Source: Branchiostoma belcheri | Taxonomy: Eukaryota > Chordata > Leptocardii > Amphioxiformes > Branchiostomatidae | DNA length: 64,000 nt | Reading direction: 5' to 3' | NCBI RefSeq assembly: GCF_001625305.1 | Contig: NW_017804254.1 | Location: 6,904-70,903 of the forward strand | Shown: positions 1 to 13,900 of the stretch, one piece after another | Position numbering within the stretch: position 1 is the stretch's first letter | Layout of the letters: every line of letters begins with the position of its first letter | Translations under genes and position numbers: made by a program | The notes under the pieces: model-generated | Databases searched by the model: none | Told to the model about the DNA's origin: nothing | The model's input: the letters and a program-made list of their open reading frames with translations, nothing else

Positions 1-1868
1 AGTCGCGAATTTAAGGAGCCCTGAACCGAACATCAGAAAACCCAGTTTTGCCTTAAGAAGGCTTAAAACACTTCGATTTTGCTGTTAAATGTCAGTTTAA
101 GTCACCATAAATAGAGAGACTTCGCCGAAATTATACGAAAGTCAAATTCAGAGGTCGACTCATATAAAATGACATAGAAAGTGAATTCATGCAAGAACTG
201 TTTACCTTCCAGAAACGATTGAAATTGCCCTGACGGGGATTTCGGGGGGGGGGCGGGAAAGGGGGAGGGGGGCGCCTAGGGCCTGGGCATGAATATACGG
301 ACTTTTTTACTCGAAAAAGCAAAATGATGCGGTTTTTGTCAGAATCGGATAACTTTTGCCAAAAACTTTAAATCCATACGAATGACGTCATCGATGACGT
401 CATTTTTTGCGCATGCGCCGTGCTTTTAAGGTCTCGGACCGGAGTTTTTCACGATTTTGGATCCGGCGGACACCCTCAGACCGAAAGGCTATAACTCCGC
501 CAAAAAAGTACGCCGGGAAATCTCATTACATCAGTCAACGGAGGTTTCCAGCCGGCTTCCGATACAATTTTGGTTATTGTCCGTCGACTCTATAATTTGG
601 GTAGAAACTGTAGTTAAACGTAAATTTTGGATACGAAAAATGTAGTTTTTTGCAGTTTTTTCAACGGACCTGCTTGGAAAAAACGAATTTTTCCCAGGCT
701 AACGGCTTATATGCTGAAATAGCTTACTACTTCCTGTTTCTGAAAAACAGAAAAAAAATATAGGTTGTTGCGATAAGTTTTTCGCAAAATCCGGTGACGC
801 GAACCCCTGGAAATTCCACATAGAACGCAGCTATTTGGGTCATCAGGCGACAAACCGCATCACCCTTGCTCGCGGACTAATACCAAAAACGCTTCGCTGG
901 CCGTCCAACTTCACCGCGCCGAAAAACACTACAATCCCAAGGCTTTTTTGATCAATTCAAAACCTAGTTGAAAATCTACAGCGATCGCCGAGCTATGGGG
1001 AGCCAAACCTAGCGTGACAACCTCGCAGATCCGGCGATTTACTGCGCACTATTTGGAACCCTGGTCAGAATTAAACTCCGACCCGGAACCTTAAGGAAAA
1101 TAAGCTGTATTTACCTGATCTAATGATGTGGTCCGCCATCTTGGATTTTGGCCAATGACGTCATCAAATTAGCATAAATTATGCATTTTTAATGATGAAA
1201 TTTACATATAATTATATGTGATGTTATTAATATTAGGAACAATGTGTAACTAGACATAAAACCCATAAAATTCTGTTGTTTAAATGGAAATTATTATATT
1301 TGGCAAAAAATGCCTGTCAGAAACCTGTTGCCATGGCAACAAGAAAAATCATAATCTTATTCCACTGATACAGATTTGTTGCCAACAATATTTTAGGAAA
1401 AGTCACCAAGTTTGGTGGTTCTAGCTTTAGCCGTTTAGACGCTATGTGACATCAAAGTTGCCGCGGGCACTTTTAGCCCCCCCCCCCGGTCTAGATAGGG
1501 TTAACCCATTCAGGGATAGAACTAGATAGGCACTATTCCGGATACAATAGTACTCTTAGACCGGCGGACAGTACGTGTCATGTGAGGTCCCTAACACCAC
1601 CTAGCGACTTAACTTAACAAACCAACCCTGACATGATTGACATGTGCGCTTTAAGAGGCCGCGCCTTAAACAGCTCTCCAGTCTTACCTGTCCCAGGTCG
1701 CTACGTCCGCGAGGGGTACCACCCTTCTTATAAGGGCTCACCTGAGTGTGCGTCACGCTATCATAGTGCCCGCTAGTACAAAATGCTGTACCTTAAGTAC
1801 AGGTGACACTTGTGACGGTGGCAAAGGCACGTAGGACTAACTCACGCTCTGGGTTGTACTATCAAGAC
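1..1868. other. Non-coding 5' flank, probably repeat-derived
   Basis: I see no gene here. The stretch has a G-rich run near 245-275, a C run near 1477-1487, two close TGACGTCAT sites near 382-403 and another near 1155. The last 300 bases lie just upstream of the first exon of the mucin-like gene and would be expected to hold its promoter, but I cannot point to a TATA box or initiator. The composition suggests old interspersed repeat rather than unique sequence. Confidence 0.4.
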
Positions 1869-1947
1869 ATGGACCTGAGGTTTCCACTAGGAACCGTGAT
1901 GGAAGTTCTTTCTTTCGCTGCCATTTTCTTGCTCCAATTCACCTCGT
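1869..1947 (+). CDS. Exon 1 of the mucin-like gene: signal peptide
   Basis: ATG at 1869 opens 26 codons: a short polar start (MDLRF) and a hydrophobic core (VLSFAAIFLLQF), typical of a secretory signal peptide. A strong GTAAGT donor follows at 1948 and leaves phase 1, the phase needed by the exon at 5074. An alternative is that this exon belongs to another transcript, and that the hydrophobic codons just upstream of 5074, which have no ATG, encode the signal peptide instead. Confidence 0.55.
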
Positions 1948-4900
1948 GTAAGTACTCGTACGTTCTCTACTACTGGCGAGGCGAATCGAATATTTACTTT
2001 AGATTTCGTTTAGTACCTGCCGCAAAGATAGGTTTTCTATTCAACAAGAGTCTGGAAACAATATGCATTATGTTTTAAACTATTTTTAATCCAAGAGAGT
2101 TTGTTTGAAGTTAAACTGATCAGAACTGAACTGAAGCTCACAAGTTGAACAAACAAGGCATGAATTGAGAACGCAAATGTAAACGATTGTTTTTCAGATG
2201 TATTCCAAAATATTTTCAATCTCACTCAAGACAAACACATAACAAAGGACACCACTACATTTCAGGTCCCGTGAATAATATTAATTTAAGTTTTAAGTTA
2301 AAAAAAGAGGGCACTGTTATGAAAGGGGTTCCTGTTGTTGTCAAAATTTTCCACCACTTCATAGAATAATACTCTACAACACGATTCACTGGTTTTGTTG
2401 AGAGTTTGCCCTGCCAAGTGATCGGAGGTCATTGTAAGTGACACTTCATCTTCCCAACAACTGACTTTCAGAGGTACTTAATTGGAAATCAAATCCATTT
2501 AGAATAGACGTACACAATGTGGACAGGGTGAATATAGCGCTAAGGAATGTATTTCGTTTGAAAAGAATAAAAAGCTGTAGCAACAAAACGTTGATGGTGG
2601 GATGTTTTGATACAGGCCTGGTCATAATATTTTCCTACTTGAAGTTATAGCAGCAGTGTTATTTCTATGAAAAGTTACAAAATTAGACTTCAAAGGTGAT
2701 TTTCATAATATTTCTTGAGGTGTCAGTACGTGTCGCTATATCAAACCTATATGTCGTGACTATTGATATGATAGACATGATGGTAAAAATGTATAGGAGT
2801 GTGTAGACTCTAGTTTAAAGATAGCAGAGAGGCTGTTAGTATGCACACATGGTTAATGCGATTAAAACCAGGATGACTGTACCAGTATACTTTTCGTATC
2901 TGTGGTGAAGTGCCAGTCGCATACTGTGAGCTTAACCTGTATCAGGTCTAGTGAGGTCGACAAGGCCAGAGAACAACAAAATGCTACTCTAGTATCCATA
3001 ATCTACAGCAAAAGTGGCCGCAAATTTAGCTGGCTGGCGACAAACTGATTGGCGCTATTTGGCTAGCCTCTAACAGGCTTCGCAAGCGACTGGAAAGAGT
3101 AGAAATTGGTCAAATAGACAGATAACATGCCAGAAGAGTTGGTCCGCTAAAGTATAGCTTTCCAGCTGCTTCTGAAGCCTGGTAAAGGCTACTACTTGTC
3201 CTGATAATCTTCAGCGAATCATGCGCTGTACGTATATTACGTAGTTGGATAGTTAGCAGTTACCGTACAAGTCGGTACCATGCCGTACTAGTACAAGTCG
3301 GTACCATGCCTTACCACAGTACCACCGGTATCTAACACAGGGACAGGACGTGGTTGAGTGACCACATTCACTGACTGTTTGTATAGACGTGAGTGAGAGT
3401 TTCTCTAAGAACCCGCTTGTTCCTTAGAGCCTTCCGTTGTCGGAGGATTTAGGGCGTGGTTTACTCCACACCTGGGCGGCTGTGCCCTGGCGTCCGTTCC
3501 GCAAGACCTGCGGCTACCATGTCGAGTGATCATTGACTTTTTTTGTGACATTCAGCACAAAACATGGTGACAGCATATAATTTTTTCAACCTATTCACCC
3601 ATTCACTAACGCAGAGGACAATAGATAATCATTTTCAGAACATTCTTGTAATTCCCTTTCCTAGGCTACACTTTGCTAAGGGGACAAGATTAGTGACATC
3701 GCAGGATTCGAACCCGGGACCTCTTGGTTCCGGGACGAACACTGCTGTTACGCCACACAACCCCGCACATCGACTTCCACTGTCAGACAGTACTGATAGG
3801 ATCATGCATTGTTCCGAAATTCTTTAGCTCCCGACAATTTCAAGTATTTGTCACATGGCATACAAGGGAAGCGACTACTCTCAAACACGTCTCAGTCTAT
3901 TGTCCACAATTCAAAGGATACATAATGGACTGTCTTACAATTGAGTTTAAAGTTGTGTCTATCTGTGATTTCTGGTGTTCCCTAATAAATCCCTTTCGAT
4001 AGATGACAGAAATAAAGAAGCTGTAGGTAAAGTATATTCGCAGATTTTGATTGATGTGAATCAAACCGTCGTAGATAGCATTAAAATGCATGTGTTAAGC
4101 AGTAACAACAATGTGCATATTTGACTATGATTTTAGGTTAAGGTGTGGTTTCATGCACCAGAAGAACAGATAATTATTCAAGGCGTCCGCTAGGGTACAG
4201 ATACATGTAATTATATCGAAGATGTCCGCTAGGGTACAAGAGGACAGATAATTGGCGTCCTTGAAATGTGACTCCTAGGGCATTGACATCCTCCGAAACA
4301 CTTTGTGGTTGTACAACTGCTTCCAAAGAGCCCAGTCTAGGTGTACAAAAACACTTCAACTCCTTGTTGACGTAACTTTGCCACGTATACTTAACCTTTG
4401 AGTGGTACAGAAGGAACAAAAACAGGGAAGGATCTCAGAACTACTGTTTGCTTTTCATAGAGTCCTCATGTAACAAAGAGCATAATACGTCGGTAGGCAT
4501 TCCACAACAAGCCACTTACAATAGCTTGTAGTTTGCTGATACCAGGGTGTGGCTGTTATACGAAAGGTGTTCGTGAGGTCATACGATTATGCACAGGCAA
4601 ATGGCAGAACTTCAATCAGTGCTAGCATGCTTGTGAAAAGTAACCTAGATATGCTTGATAGCCTTTCCTCTTCTATTTTGTAAATATATCCTGGATGTCA
4701 ACGTGCTTTGATTGTGTAAATAGAAGTTATGATATTCGGTTCTAGCAAAGTACCAATAAGAATTAACATGAATGTCATATACAGGCAAAATGTGAATTTC
4801 AAAGTAGTCTCTCGGACACAATTATCTAAAGACAGAACAAGAAAAGCCCACGTTGAAATCCCTACCCTTTCTTGTGACTTCTGTGTATGTCTGCTTAATT

Positions 4901-7900
4901 TTCTAAAGACAACGGTTTCTATTTTTAGTAGTTATCTTTTTTGTCTGATAAATTTTCTTGTGCTCATCATGTTTTGGTCCAACTCTAAGATTTACTTCTC
5001 TTCAAAGACATTTCATTGACTTTTATTTGCAAACTGTGGACCGTAGCAATTGTGGCTGTTTTTACTCCGGTAGTGAGTGGTCTGTCCGCTGACGGATGTG
5101 AAGACAGACTCCTGTCCTGGAGCGGACACACCTTCCACGTCAGGCGATGTCCGTATCCGGCACCGGGGGCAGAAAGTCCGCCAGGTACGGAACTTATACT
5201 ACATCATCAACTCAACTACCTTGTACTTTCAAAATACAACTAATCGTGGTACGCTGTAATAGAATAACGTTTAGCGAAGAATTGATATTACGGTGATATA
5301 CGTATATATGATTTGTTTTTGTAAGAATATGATAAGTACTACCTCCGCCAAAAAACACACAGCTACATGACAGCAGGGTTTAGTTTTAGGCGATTTAGGA
5401 TTTTTTCGATTAGCATTTTATGTTCCCTGGTACAGGCGATTTGTGTATACATTTTAGCTTTAGCTATTCCATCCAACACGACGTATCCACCCATGCAGGT
5501 GTGTCCGACAGTCAACAAGTCACCAGAGTCCCCATCACAGTCAGACTGTTGGGAGATTTCATGGAAGATCTGAAGAACGATTCAAGTACAACCTACATCA
5601 ACTTCACAGAGGAGTTCAACAAGGCGGTCAGCAAAATTTCCACGTATTAATTCTCCATAAAGTAAAATGCCGTGTTCCAAAAATGGAATCAACTCCTCTT
5701 AAAATCACAATAGTAACCTTTATTGTACATTCATGCCCTACCGGGCTAAGTACAGGCGAACAGATGAAATAGGTAATATATTTGTTGTACAAACGGCTCT
5801 AAATCTACTCTAATACAGAAGTTCGGCTCTTCTTGTTTCTTTGTGATGTTAAAAATATAATTTCAAATGGCTTTATATAATACAGGATGATCAAAGCGCA
5901 TAAGAAAGATAAATTTTTCAATATTAGGCAAGTATTGGAAGTACGGAAACGTACTTGTAATAGCTAAAAAGATCATTTCTTTCATTACTATATAAACTAC
6001 AATCAATAACAAAGTGGGATTCGTCTTCTTCTTTGTTTGAGTTACAAAATTGGCAAATCCTTTGCTCCAGAGGTGTGCGGTTGTGCCTTCCTGTTTCGAT
6101 GCTGAGTTTATGACAGCTGATAAGTAGTTTGGTGATGGTGGTTCTTTGACTTCTGTTTGGGATTTTAAGATAATGTTCTTCATTATAAGTAGATTTGAAT
6201 AGTCTGTACGAGCGCAGTTTGTAATAAAATGTATGTGTTTTTAGGTGACGTCCATGTTCAAGGACGTGCAGTCATTCGTCGGTGTGGAAATACAGCACTT
6301 CAGGTGGGAGAAAACATTATTCTTGCGACTTTGTTTGTTTGTTTCGCATAACCGCCTAAAGCTTCAGGCGTAAGACACCTGTTTTGTACAAATGTTAGTA
6401 CAAGCTGCGTAAGACCGGACTGCAAGGTTTGAACCACTCACACCGGGAAGGCCCCCTACTCTTTTCGATAAATTACAAATGGTTTTGATTCAATGGGAAC
6501 ATCACATAAACACAGCCACCATCACATGTAAAAGGAATGAAATTCACTCTACATCATGGCATTAAAGTAAAAGACAAAAGAATGACTAGTAGCGTTGTGT
6601 TGTCTCATCTCTTCAGATTTATCTGCCATCCACGTTCCGGCATGGCAACAGACATCTTTGCCCATTTTTGACTTGTTGACCACTGTTAGAGTGCAGCAAA
6701 ATTTCTTGCTTTTTGTCCAAAATCAGGCGAAACTTAATGCGTGCGCTGATGTCATCCATAAAACTTACTTGCTGTGGCATAAATACAAATGATAACGTTA
6801 CGTAACGACTTGTCCTCTCGTACCCAGTGCGGGCAGTATCGTGGTGGAGTTTGACATCATCATACAGGAGGAGATCGTGCAGGTAGATGACGTCATCGAT
6901 GTCGTCAGCGTGATTGCGTCAGCCCTGGCGTCCTCCAACTCCACCCTAGGGAACTTCACAGTGGGGGAGGTGGCGTTTGTCGCAGACGGTGGGTACACGA
7001 TGATACATCCGTTGCAGAATAATATTGTGTTTTTTAAGGCCACACAGGAATATTAAGCTGGTCTGTAACTGTATCTGTATCTGTATAGCCGGTATAACCA
7101 CCTTTGACGGCGGCTGGCTACATTACACCGAACGACTTGTTACACCTAAACCTTGAACATCTAACTCTAAACATTGTTTAAAGCTATCCAGTGACAATGC
7201 CCCCGCTGTACTTGGAGACAGCGAGTTCCACTCTGCGATAGTTCTAGGAAAGAGTTTTTGAACACCTCAATCCTTGGTTGATAACTCTGGTACTTGAATT
7301 TATATTGATATTAAAAGAAGCAACAACCTTTTCACCCCCGTGAATCTTGATTTCCAGACAACACGACCAGTGCGGTGACGCCGTGTGACTGTGGTCAGCT
7401 GAACTGTGTGAGCGTGTTGGGGGACTGTGTCGCCTTCTGTTCCTCCAACATTAACTACTGCTTCAACGGAGGCACCTGCAGGTTCAACCGCTCCACGGCA
7501 CTAGTGTGCGAGTAAGTCCAGTACTACCGTTTTACATCACTGAATCGTAGCCATAAGCCTTGATTATGATATGATCATCAATTTTTCAATGTAAATGCAA
7601 AAGTCCTAAATGGTAAAAATATTGCAATCATTTGATGACAAGGGTTCAAATAACATCAAAACGAAAACAGGAGTACAAACGGTAAGTTAAATTCAATATT
7701 TTGATCTATGCATACATTAGAACCTGTACATTAGTTCATTTGTATAATTAGAATTGTTTAAACCTAAATAATCTGCTAATTTGTAGGTATAGTTGTACTA
7801 CACCTTACGAAAGTCGTTGTACTTTTGTTGTGTGGACAAAGATTTATGTAATAATTATTTTTCCTCTTTTCCTAAGATGTCAAGTTACACAAGATGTGTT

Positions 7901-10900
7901 CTACAATGGTGAAAGATGTGAAAAAGAAGGTGAGTTAGGCAATATTAATTCCAATCAATTTGAATCGACACCTTATCCTTAACATGACTGAATGCAGAAA
8001 TGAGATTACTTAGAAATGGTCCCCAAACGAGGCGAGATTATTTAGATTAATGTAGTTACAACATGGCCTCCTATTGTTCCGTGTAGTGGTGATCACCCGT
8101 TCTCCACCAACCACAACAGCCGACACAGAATCGCCAACAGGCCCTCCAGAGAACTGGACAGTGTTTGTAACGACAGTCGACATGACGACAGCTTCTCGAA
8201 AACCAAAAACAGATTCCTCGGCCAAGTCCACAGTCTCAAGTACAAGCGTCAGGGATATGGACAGCTCTACAGTACTACCTACAACGCGTACCAGCGTACT
8301 AAGAGATTCTACCGTTGTACCTACAACTGGTACCGCAGCTGCAAATCTTTCGGTACCATCGTCGACAAAATCTGGCCCAGAACCTCCGTCAGAATGTACC
8401 TTCCCATTCGAATATAACGGCAAGATGTACCACAAATGTACTACAATAGACTCCAGTCGACCGTGGTGTGCATGGGACTCCGTGTTCCGGTACTCCAGGT
8501 GGGGGTACTGCGATGCCCATGAGCCAGAGGAGCCCGAATGTAGCTTCCCCTTCGTCTACCACGGAAATTACTACTTCAGCTGCACTACGGAGAACTCGTA
8601 CGGGCGACCGTGGTGCGCGTACGACACGATGTACCAGCGGGAGAACTGGAGACACTGCGACGGGTCAGAGGAAGTGCAAAAGCCTGAACAGCCCGGAGAA
8701 ACGCAATGCGCCTTCCCTTTTGTTTATAAGGGAAACATCTACTACTCTTGTACTACTGAAGATTCCATGGTACCGTGGTGTGCGAAAGACCGATTGTACC
8801 AGCCCGACCGGTGGGTTCTCTGCACAAAAAGCAAGACGACAGACTCGGAGCATACACCAGACAGGGTACTGCCAGATAAGAGATGTCTGTCTCAGTTCTG
8901 GTACAAGAACGAGATGTTCACAGGTTGTACAGACCAGGACTCCCTGTACCCTTGGTGCGCCTGGGATGTCATGTATCAGAAGGGACGGTGGTCTATCTGT
9001 GACTCCATGACAGGGAATGAGACGGACTTCAGTGGAAGCGGGTCTGGTGAGGAGCGGGAGGGTAGCACGGTGTCACCGAAGGATGAAGATAACGACGCGT
9101 GGTTGTGGGATGACACATCGTGCCATATACCGTTTGTCTACAAAGGGAAAACGTACGGAGGGTGTACAATGGAGGACTCGTTGATTCCTTGGTGTTCGGT
9201 GGATCCCGTCTTTCAACCGGGCAGATGGGCATTTTGCAAAGACAAACAGTCCAAACCACAGCCACCTCGAGATGACGACAAGCCTTCTGAAGCCACCGAG
9301 GAGTCCCATGGTCAGTGCGTTTTCCCCTTCTACTACAACGGTGTGTTGTATACAGAATGTACTATCGTCGACTTCTTGACTCCTTGGTGCGCTTGGGATC
9401 GAATGTACCACAAAAACAGGTGGTCTTACTGTCAAAAGGCACTCCTTGAACCGCCCAGTGTAATGGGGAGGCCTCACGATTGCGTCTTCCCGTTCCACTA
9501 CGGCGGACACTGGAACTACGACTGCATCGTGTCAGAATCAGGCAGGCCGTGGTGTCCCTGGGACCAGTTCTACCGTACAGGCCGGTACTCATTCTGCAAA
9601 ACTGACAAGAAAAACAACGGATCGCCAGCAGGCCTAGGAGAAACATCAGGAGAGTCCGACATGTCTGGTTCCGGGGAGGAAATTGAGTGTACATTCCCAT
9701 TTTACTACAATGGCGTCTTGTACAACCGCTGCGCTCTCGTGGACTCGGTCTTACCATGGTGTGCTTGGGATAAAACTTTTCAAGAAGGACGCTGGTCTGT
9801 GTGCAACGACGTAACACACGATCAGGACAACTACAGTGGCGACGATACTAGTGGGACTGGATCAGGCGAGGACATGGAGAACATCCTTTGTACATTCCCA
9901 TTCTTCTACAAACATAAGGAATATGCAGAGTGTACGATGGATGACTCCTTGATACCATGGTGCGCGTGGGACAAAGTCTTTAAGGAAAGCAGGTGGTCAT
10001 ACTGTGACAAGGGACTGACTTCAACACCACCTAACAAAAAAGAGCGCCCAGACAAGTGCGTCTTTCCGTTCAATTATCAGGGAAAATGGCATCACGATTG
10101 TGCTGCATACGGTACTGGCCTGGCTTGGTGCGCCTGGGATGCTGTGTATGTTCCCGGGCGCTTCTCGGTCTGTGACACGGACAAAAACGAAGGCAGTGCC
10201 GAAGGATCAGGAATCCAGGGGTCTGGAGAAGGGACGTCGGGTTCTGGAGCAGAAATACCTTGTACGTTTCCCTTCAAGTACAAGGGGATATGGTACGAAG
10301 ACTGTAGCCGTGCAGATTCAGTTCTACCGTGGTGCGCATGGGATGCAGAGTTCCAGCCGGGGCGCTGGGCCGTTTGTGATTGGATAAACAAAACGACTGA
10401 CGGGGGAACTGGCAACGGTGCAGGAGAATCAAACGAGGACCAGTCCAACCCTTGGACAGACGGAGAAGACGCGTGGCTGTGGGATGAGACGTCTTGTGTG
10501 TTTCCGTTCATGTACAAAGGCGTGTTGTATCAGAAGTGCACAACTCACGACTTGTCGCACCCCTGGTGTTCGGTCGATGATATCTACCAACACGGCTCGG
10601 GAAGATGGGCATACTGCAAGACGTCTGATGACGACAGTACAAAACCCACGCAGACTCCAGAACCTAATTATGTGAGAGATCGGAGATGCGTCTTCCCGTT
10701 TTACTACAACCATAAATGGCATTCCGACTGTACCACGGAGGACTCGCTGATACCATGGTGTGCGTGGGACTACGTATTACAAAGCGGCAGGTGGTCTTAC
10801 TGCGAAACTACTGCACAAACACTACCAGCACCTGACGGAGGCTCGGGGCACGTGGAATCGTCCGGTGAGGACATGTCTAGCTCTGGGGACGAAACCCCGT

Positions 10901-13900
10901 GCGTTTTCCCGTTCCGGTACCACGGAGTCTGGCATTCCGGTTGTACACTCGTTGATTCTGTAGTACCATGGTGTGCGTGGGATAAGGACTACGAAGAAGG
11001 AAGGTACACCGTGTGTACACAGGGGAGCAAAACTACAAACAAGCACCCAACCGAAGCTTCTGGAGATGTATCAGAGGTATCTGGATCCGGTGACGAAGAG
11101 AAATGTAGCTTCCCATTCATGTACGGCGGTGTATTGTACACTGGTTGTACCAAGGTAGACTCAGTAGTACCATGGTGCGCATGGGACCGACACTATCAGG
11201 AGGGTAGGTACTCCATATGCAAGGGGCTCGCAGAAGACTCTATGGCAGACGGGAAAGACGAAAACGACTGCGTTTTCCCGTTCACGTATGGCGGTGAAGA
11301 GTATGCCAGCTGTACGACTGAAGACTCTGAAGTGCCTTGGTGTGCCTGGGATAAAGAGTACCAGTTCGGCCGGTGGTCCTATTGTGAGGACCCTGTACAA
11401 CCGACATCCTCTCTACCAACAGTACCTGCAGATTGTGTATTCCCGTTCTACTACAAAGGACAGAGGTTCGACGGATGTACATCTGTTGGGTACATACTTC
11501 CATGGTGCGCGTGGGACCAAGCGTACACAGACGGGAGATGGTCGATCTGTAAGGGAAAACCAAGTGAGGAACCTACCAGACCATCAGACGAGCACTGCGT
11601 GTTTCCTTTTACGTACGGCGGCTCTGTGTTCACCCAGTGTACCTCGGTAAACTCTTCCCGTCCGTGGTGTTCGTGGGACAGTCTGCACACAGTCGGGAGA
11701 TGGTCGTACTGCGAGTGTACCTTCCCGTTCCAGTACCAGGGCAGGACGTACCACCGCTGTACCACTGATGATTGGCCCGTGCCGTGGTGTGCGTTAGATT
11801 CGCAGTACCTCCCGCACAGATGGATAACCTGTACTGGTAAATTGAACCAATTTTTTGCAAACACACGCTGATTGATGCATTGTTTGCATGATTGCTATTT
11901 TGTATCACGGGTTAAGGATCCATGCACGGTACACTGCATGATGTATGTATTGTTCAATCAATGATTTATCGTGTTCTTTTAAGATTTAATACAGTTGATC
12001 TAAATCAACCCCCTTTAATTTAGATATAGCTTTCAATCAAGCGACAAATATTGAATCACAATGCGGTCTTATCGCGCTATTTTCAGATCAAATCACCACT
12101 ACAGTCAAGCCTTCGAAAACGACAACCTCTCGTCCCAAGAAGACGACTACGCCTGGTAAGGGTATTCTTAGATAATAGGATGATTGCTGACAAATCACAT
12201 TGGACTGTATTAGATTAATGTAGCATTTCACGTCCGCTAAATTTAAAGATTTTTTTATTGAACTTGTGCCATTCGCTTGGCTTGATTATATCACACTTAT
12301 CAATTCTATGACGGTTGAGTATGCTTTGGGATGGTCCATTTCTACGAAAGATTGAGTGGAACAAACCATTTTTGCATGGGGGGCTACATGGAGTGAAATA
12401 TGCTGTATTTGCTCACAAATGTAGCATTTTTAGTAATTCCACTACGTTTTCCATTCACAGAGGTGTTCATAACTACGGAGGTTGTGACTTCAGCACCAAG
12501 GACAGATGTTGAGTTTGTAACAGACTTCTTCATACCAACGAAGACAAACGAAGTTAAAGATGAATTTTCAACACAGGAAACTATCCAGGACACCACGATC
12601 AACATGGCACAAGGCACGGTAACAGAACTGCTACCGGATGTCACAGAACAAGTGACGATGGCTACAAAAGAGGCAACTACTAGCCTAGTTGCTACAAGCG
12701 TTGGAACAAGTGAAACAACAACGAAGGGTGTTGAGGACTCGACACAAGTGTCGCGGGAAACAACAGTAGAGTCCGTACTTGTTACAACAGCAGTAATGGA
12801 AGTTCAAACTACAGTCGAAACGTTGGAGGAAACTTCAGCTGTGGCTAAAATCAGTGAGACCACATCGTCAAGATCGCAAACTGACGTACCATTGATAACA
12901 ACAGACACTGTGGAAGGGTCACCAGCCAATTCAGGACAGCCAGCAACACCCCCGACCACGGTGCAGGTACTGACCTCCAGTGCTGAGCCTGAGTCAACAT
13001 CAGTAGTCATGCCGGAAACGACGTCTGAGAAGCTGGAGACAACTACAGGTGTGACGCAAGCTACGTCCTCAGATGTCGCAGACACTTCACCAGTGATGTC
13101 ACCTTCAACGACTGTAATGATTGATGGTTCAACGTCTACAGCTCAGGCAACAACCTCCACAGTGGTGCAGGATATCACAACCTCTGCCGTCAGCCCAGAA
13201 ACAACTACTGCGGTGGAAGGGACAACGAGCTCTTCTTTCATTCAGAAAACAACTACTGTAGCGGTGCAGGGCACCACAGCTTCTGTGAGTCAGACGACAT
13301 CTTCCGCCGCAGAGCAGGGCACCACAACTTCTGTAGATCAGACGACATCATCCATGCCAGTGCAGGGTACCACTGCTTCTGTCGGCCAGACGACATCGTC
13401 CGTCTCAGGGCAGGTTACCACAGCTTCTGTCGGTCAGATGACATCTTCCGTCCCAGTGCAGAGCACCACAACGTTTGCCACTCAGACGACATCTTCTGTC
13501 CCAGGACAGAGCACCTCATTTTCAGTCGACCAGACGACATCTACCGTATCAGTTCAGGGCACCACAACATCTGTAGGTCAGACGACATCTTCTGTCCCAG
13601 TGCAGGGCACCACAACATCTGTCGGTCAAACGGCATCTTCTGTCCCAGGGCAGGGCACCACAGCTTCGGTCGGCCTGACGACATCTTCTGTCGCAGTTCA
13701 GGGCACCACAACATCTGTTGGCCAGACATCGCCCGTCGCAGGGCAGGGCACCACAGCTTCTGTCGGCCAGACAGCATCTTCTGTCGCAGTGCAGGTCACC
13801 TCAGCCTCTGTCGGCCAGACAGCATCTTCTGTCGCAGTGCAGGGCACCACAGCTTCTGTCGGTCGAACGACGTCTTCCTTCATAGTACAGAGCACTAAAA

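Noticed and set aside
2198-2265. Exon-like piece (VFQNIFNLTQDKHITKD) with a good TTTTCAG acceptor
   Set aside because: No donor gives the phase required by the next exon, and skipping it keeps the mucin-like gene in frame.
3700-3775. Possible tRNA gene
   Set aside because: It has a B box but the arms do not fold into a cloverleaf, and the flanks match a SINE.
5016-5073. Hydrophobic frame (LTFICKLWTVAIVAVF) that looks like a signal peptide
   Set aside because: It begins with TTG, with a stop just upstream and no ATG. The exon most likely starts at the acceptor ending at 5073.
9029-11908. Many antisense and shifted frames over the FN2 exon
   Set aside because: Shadows of a repeated GC-rich coding exon. 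They lack starts, conserved domains or splice context.
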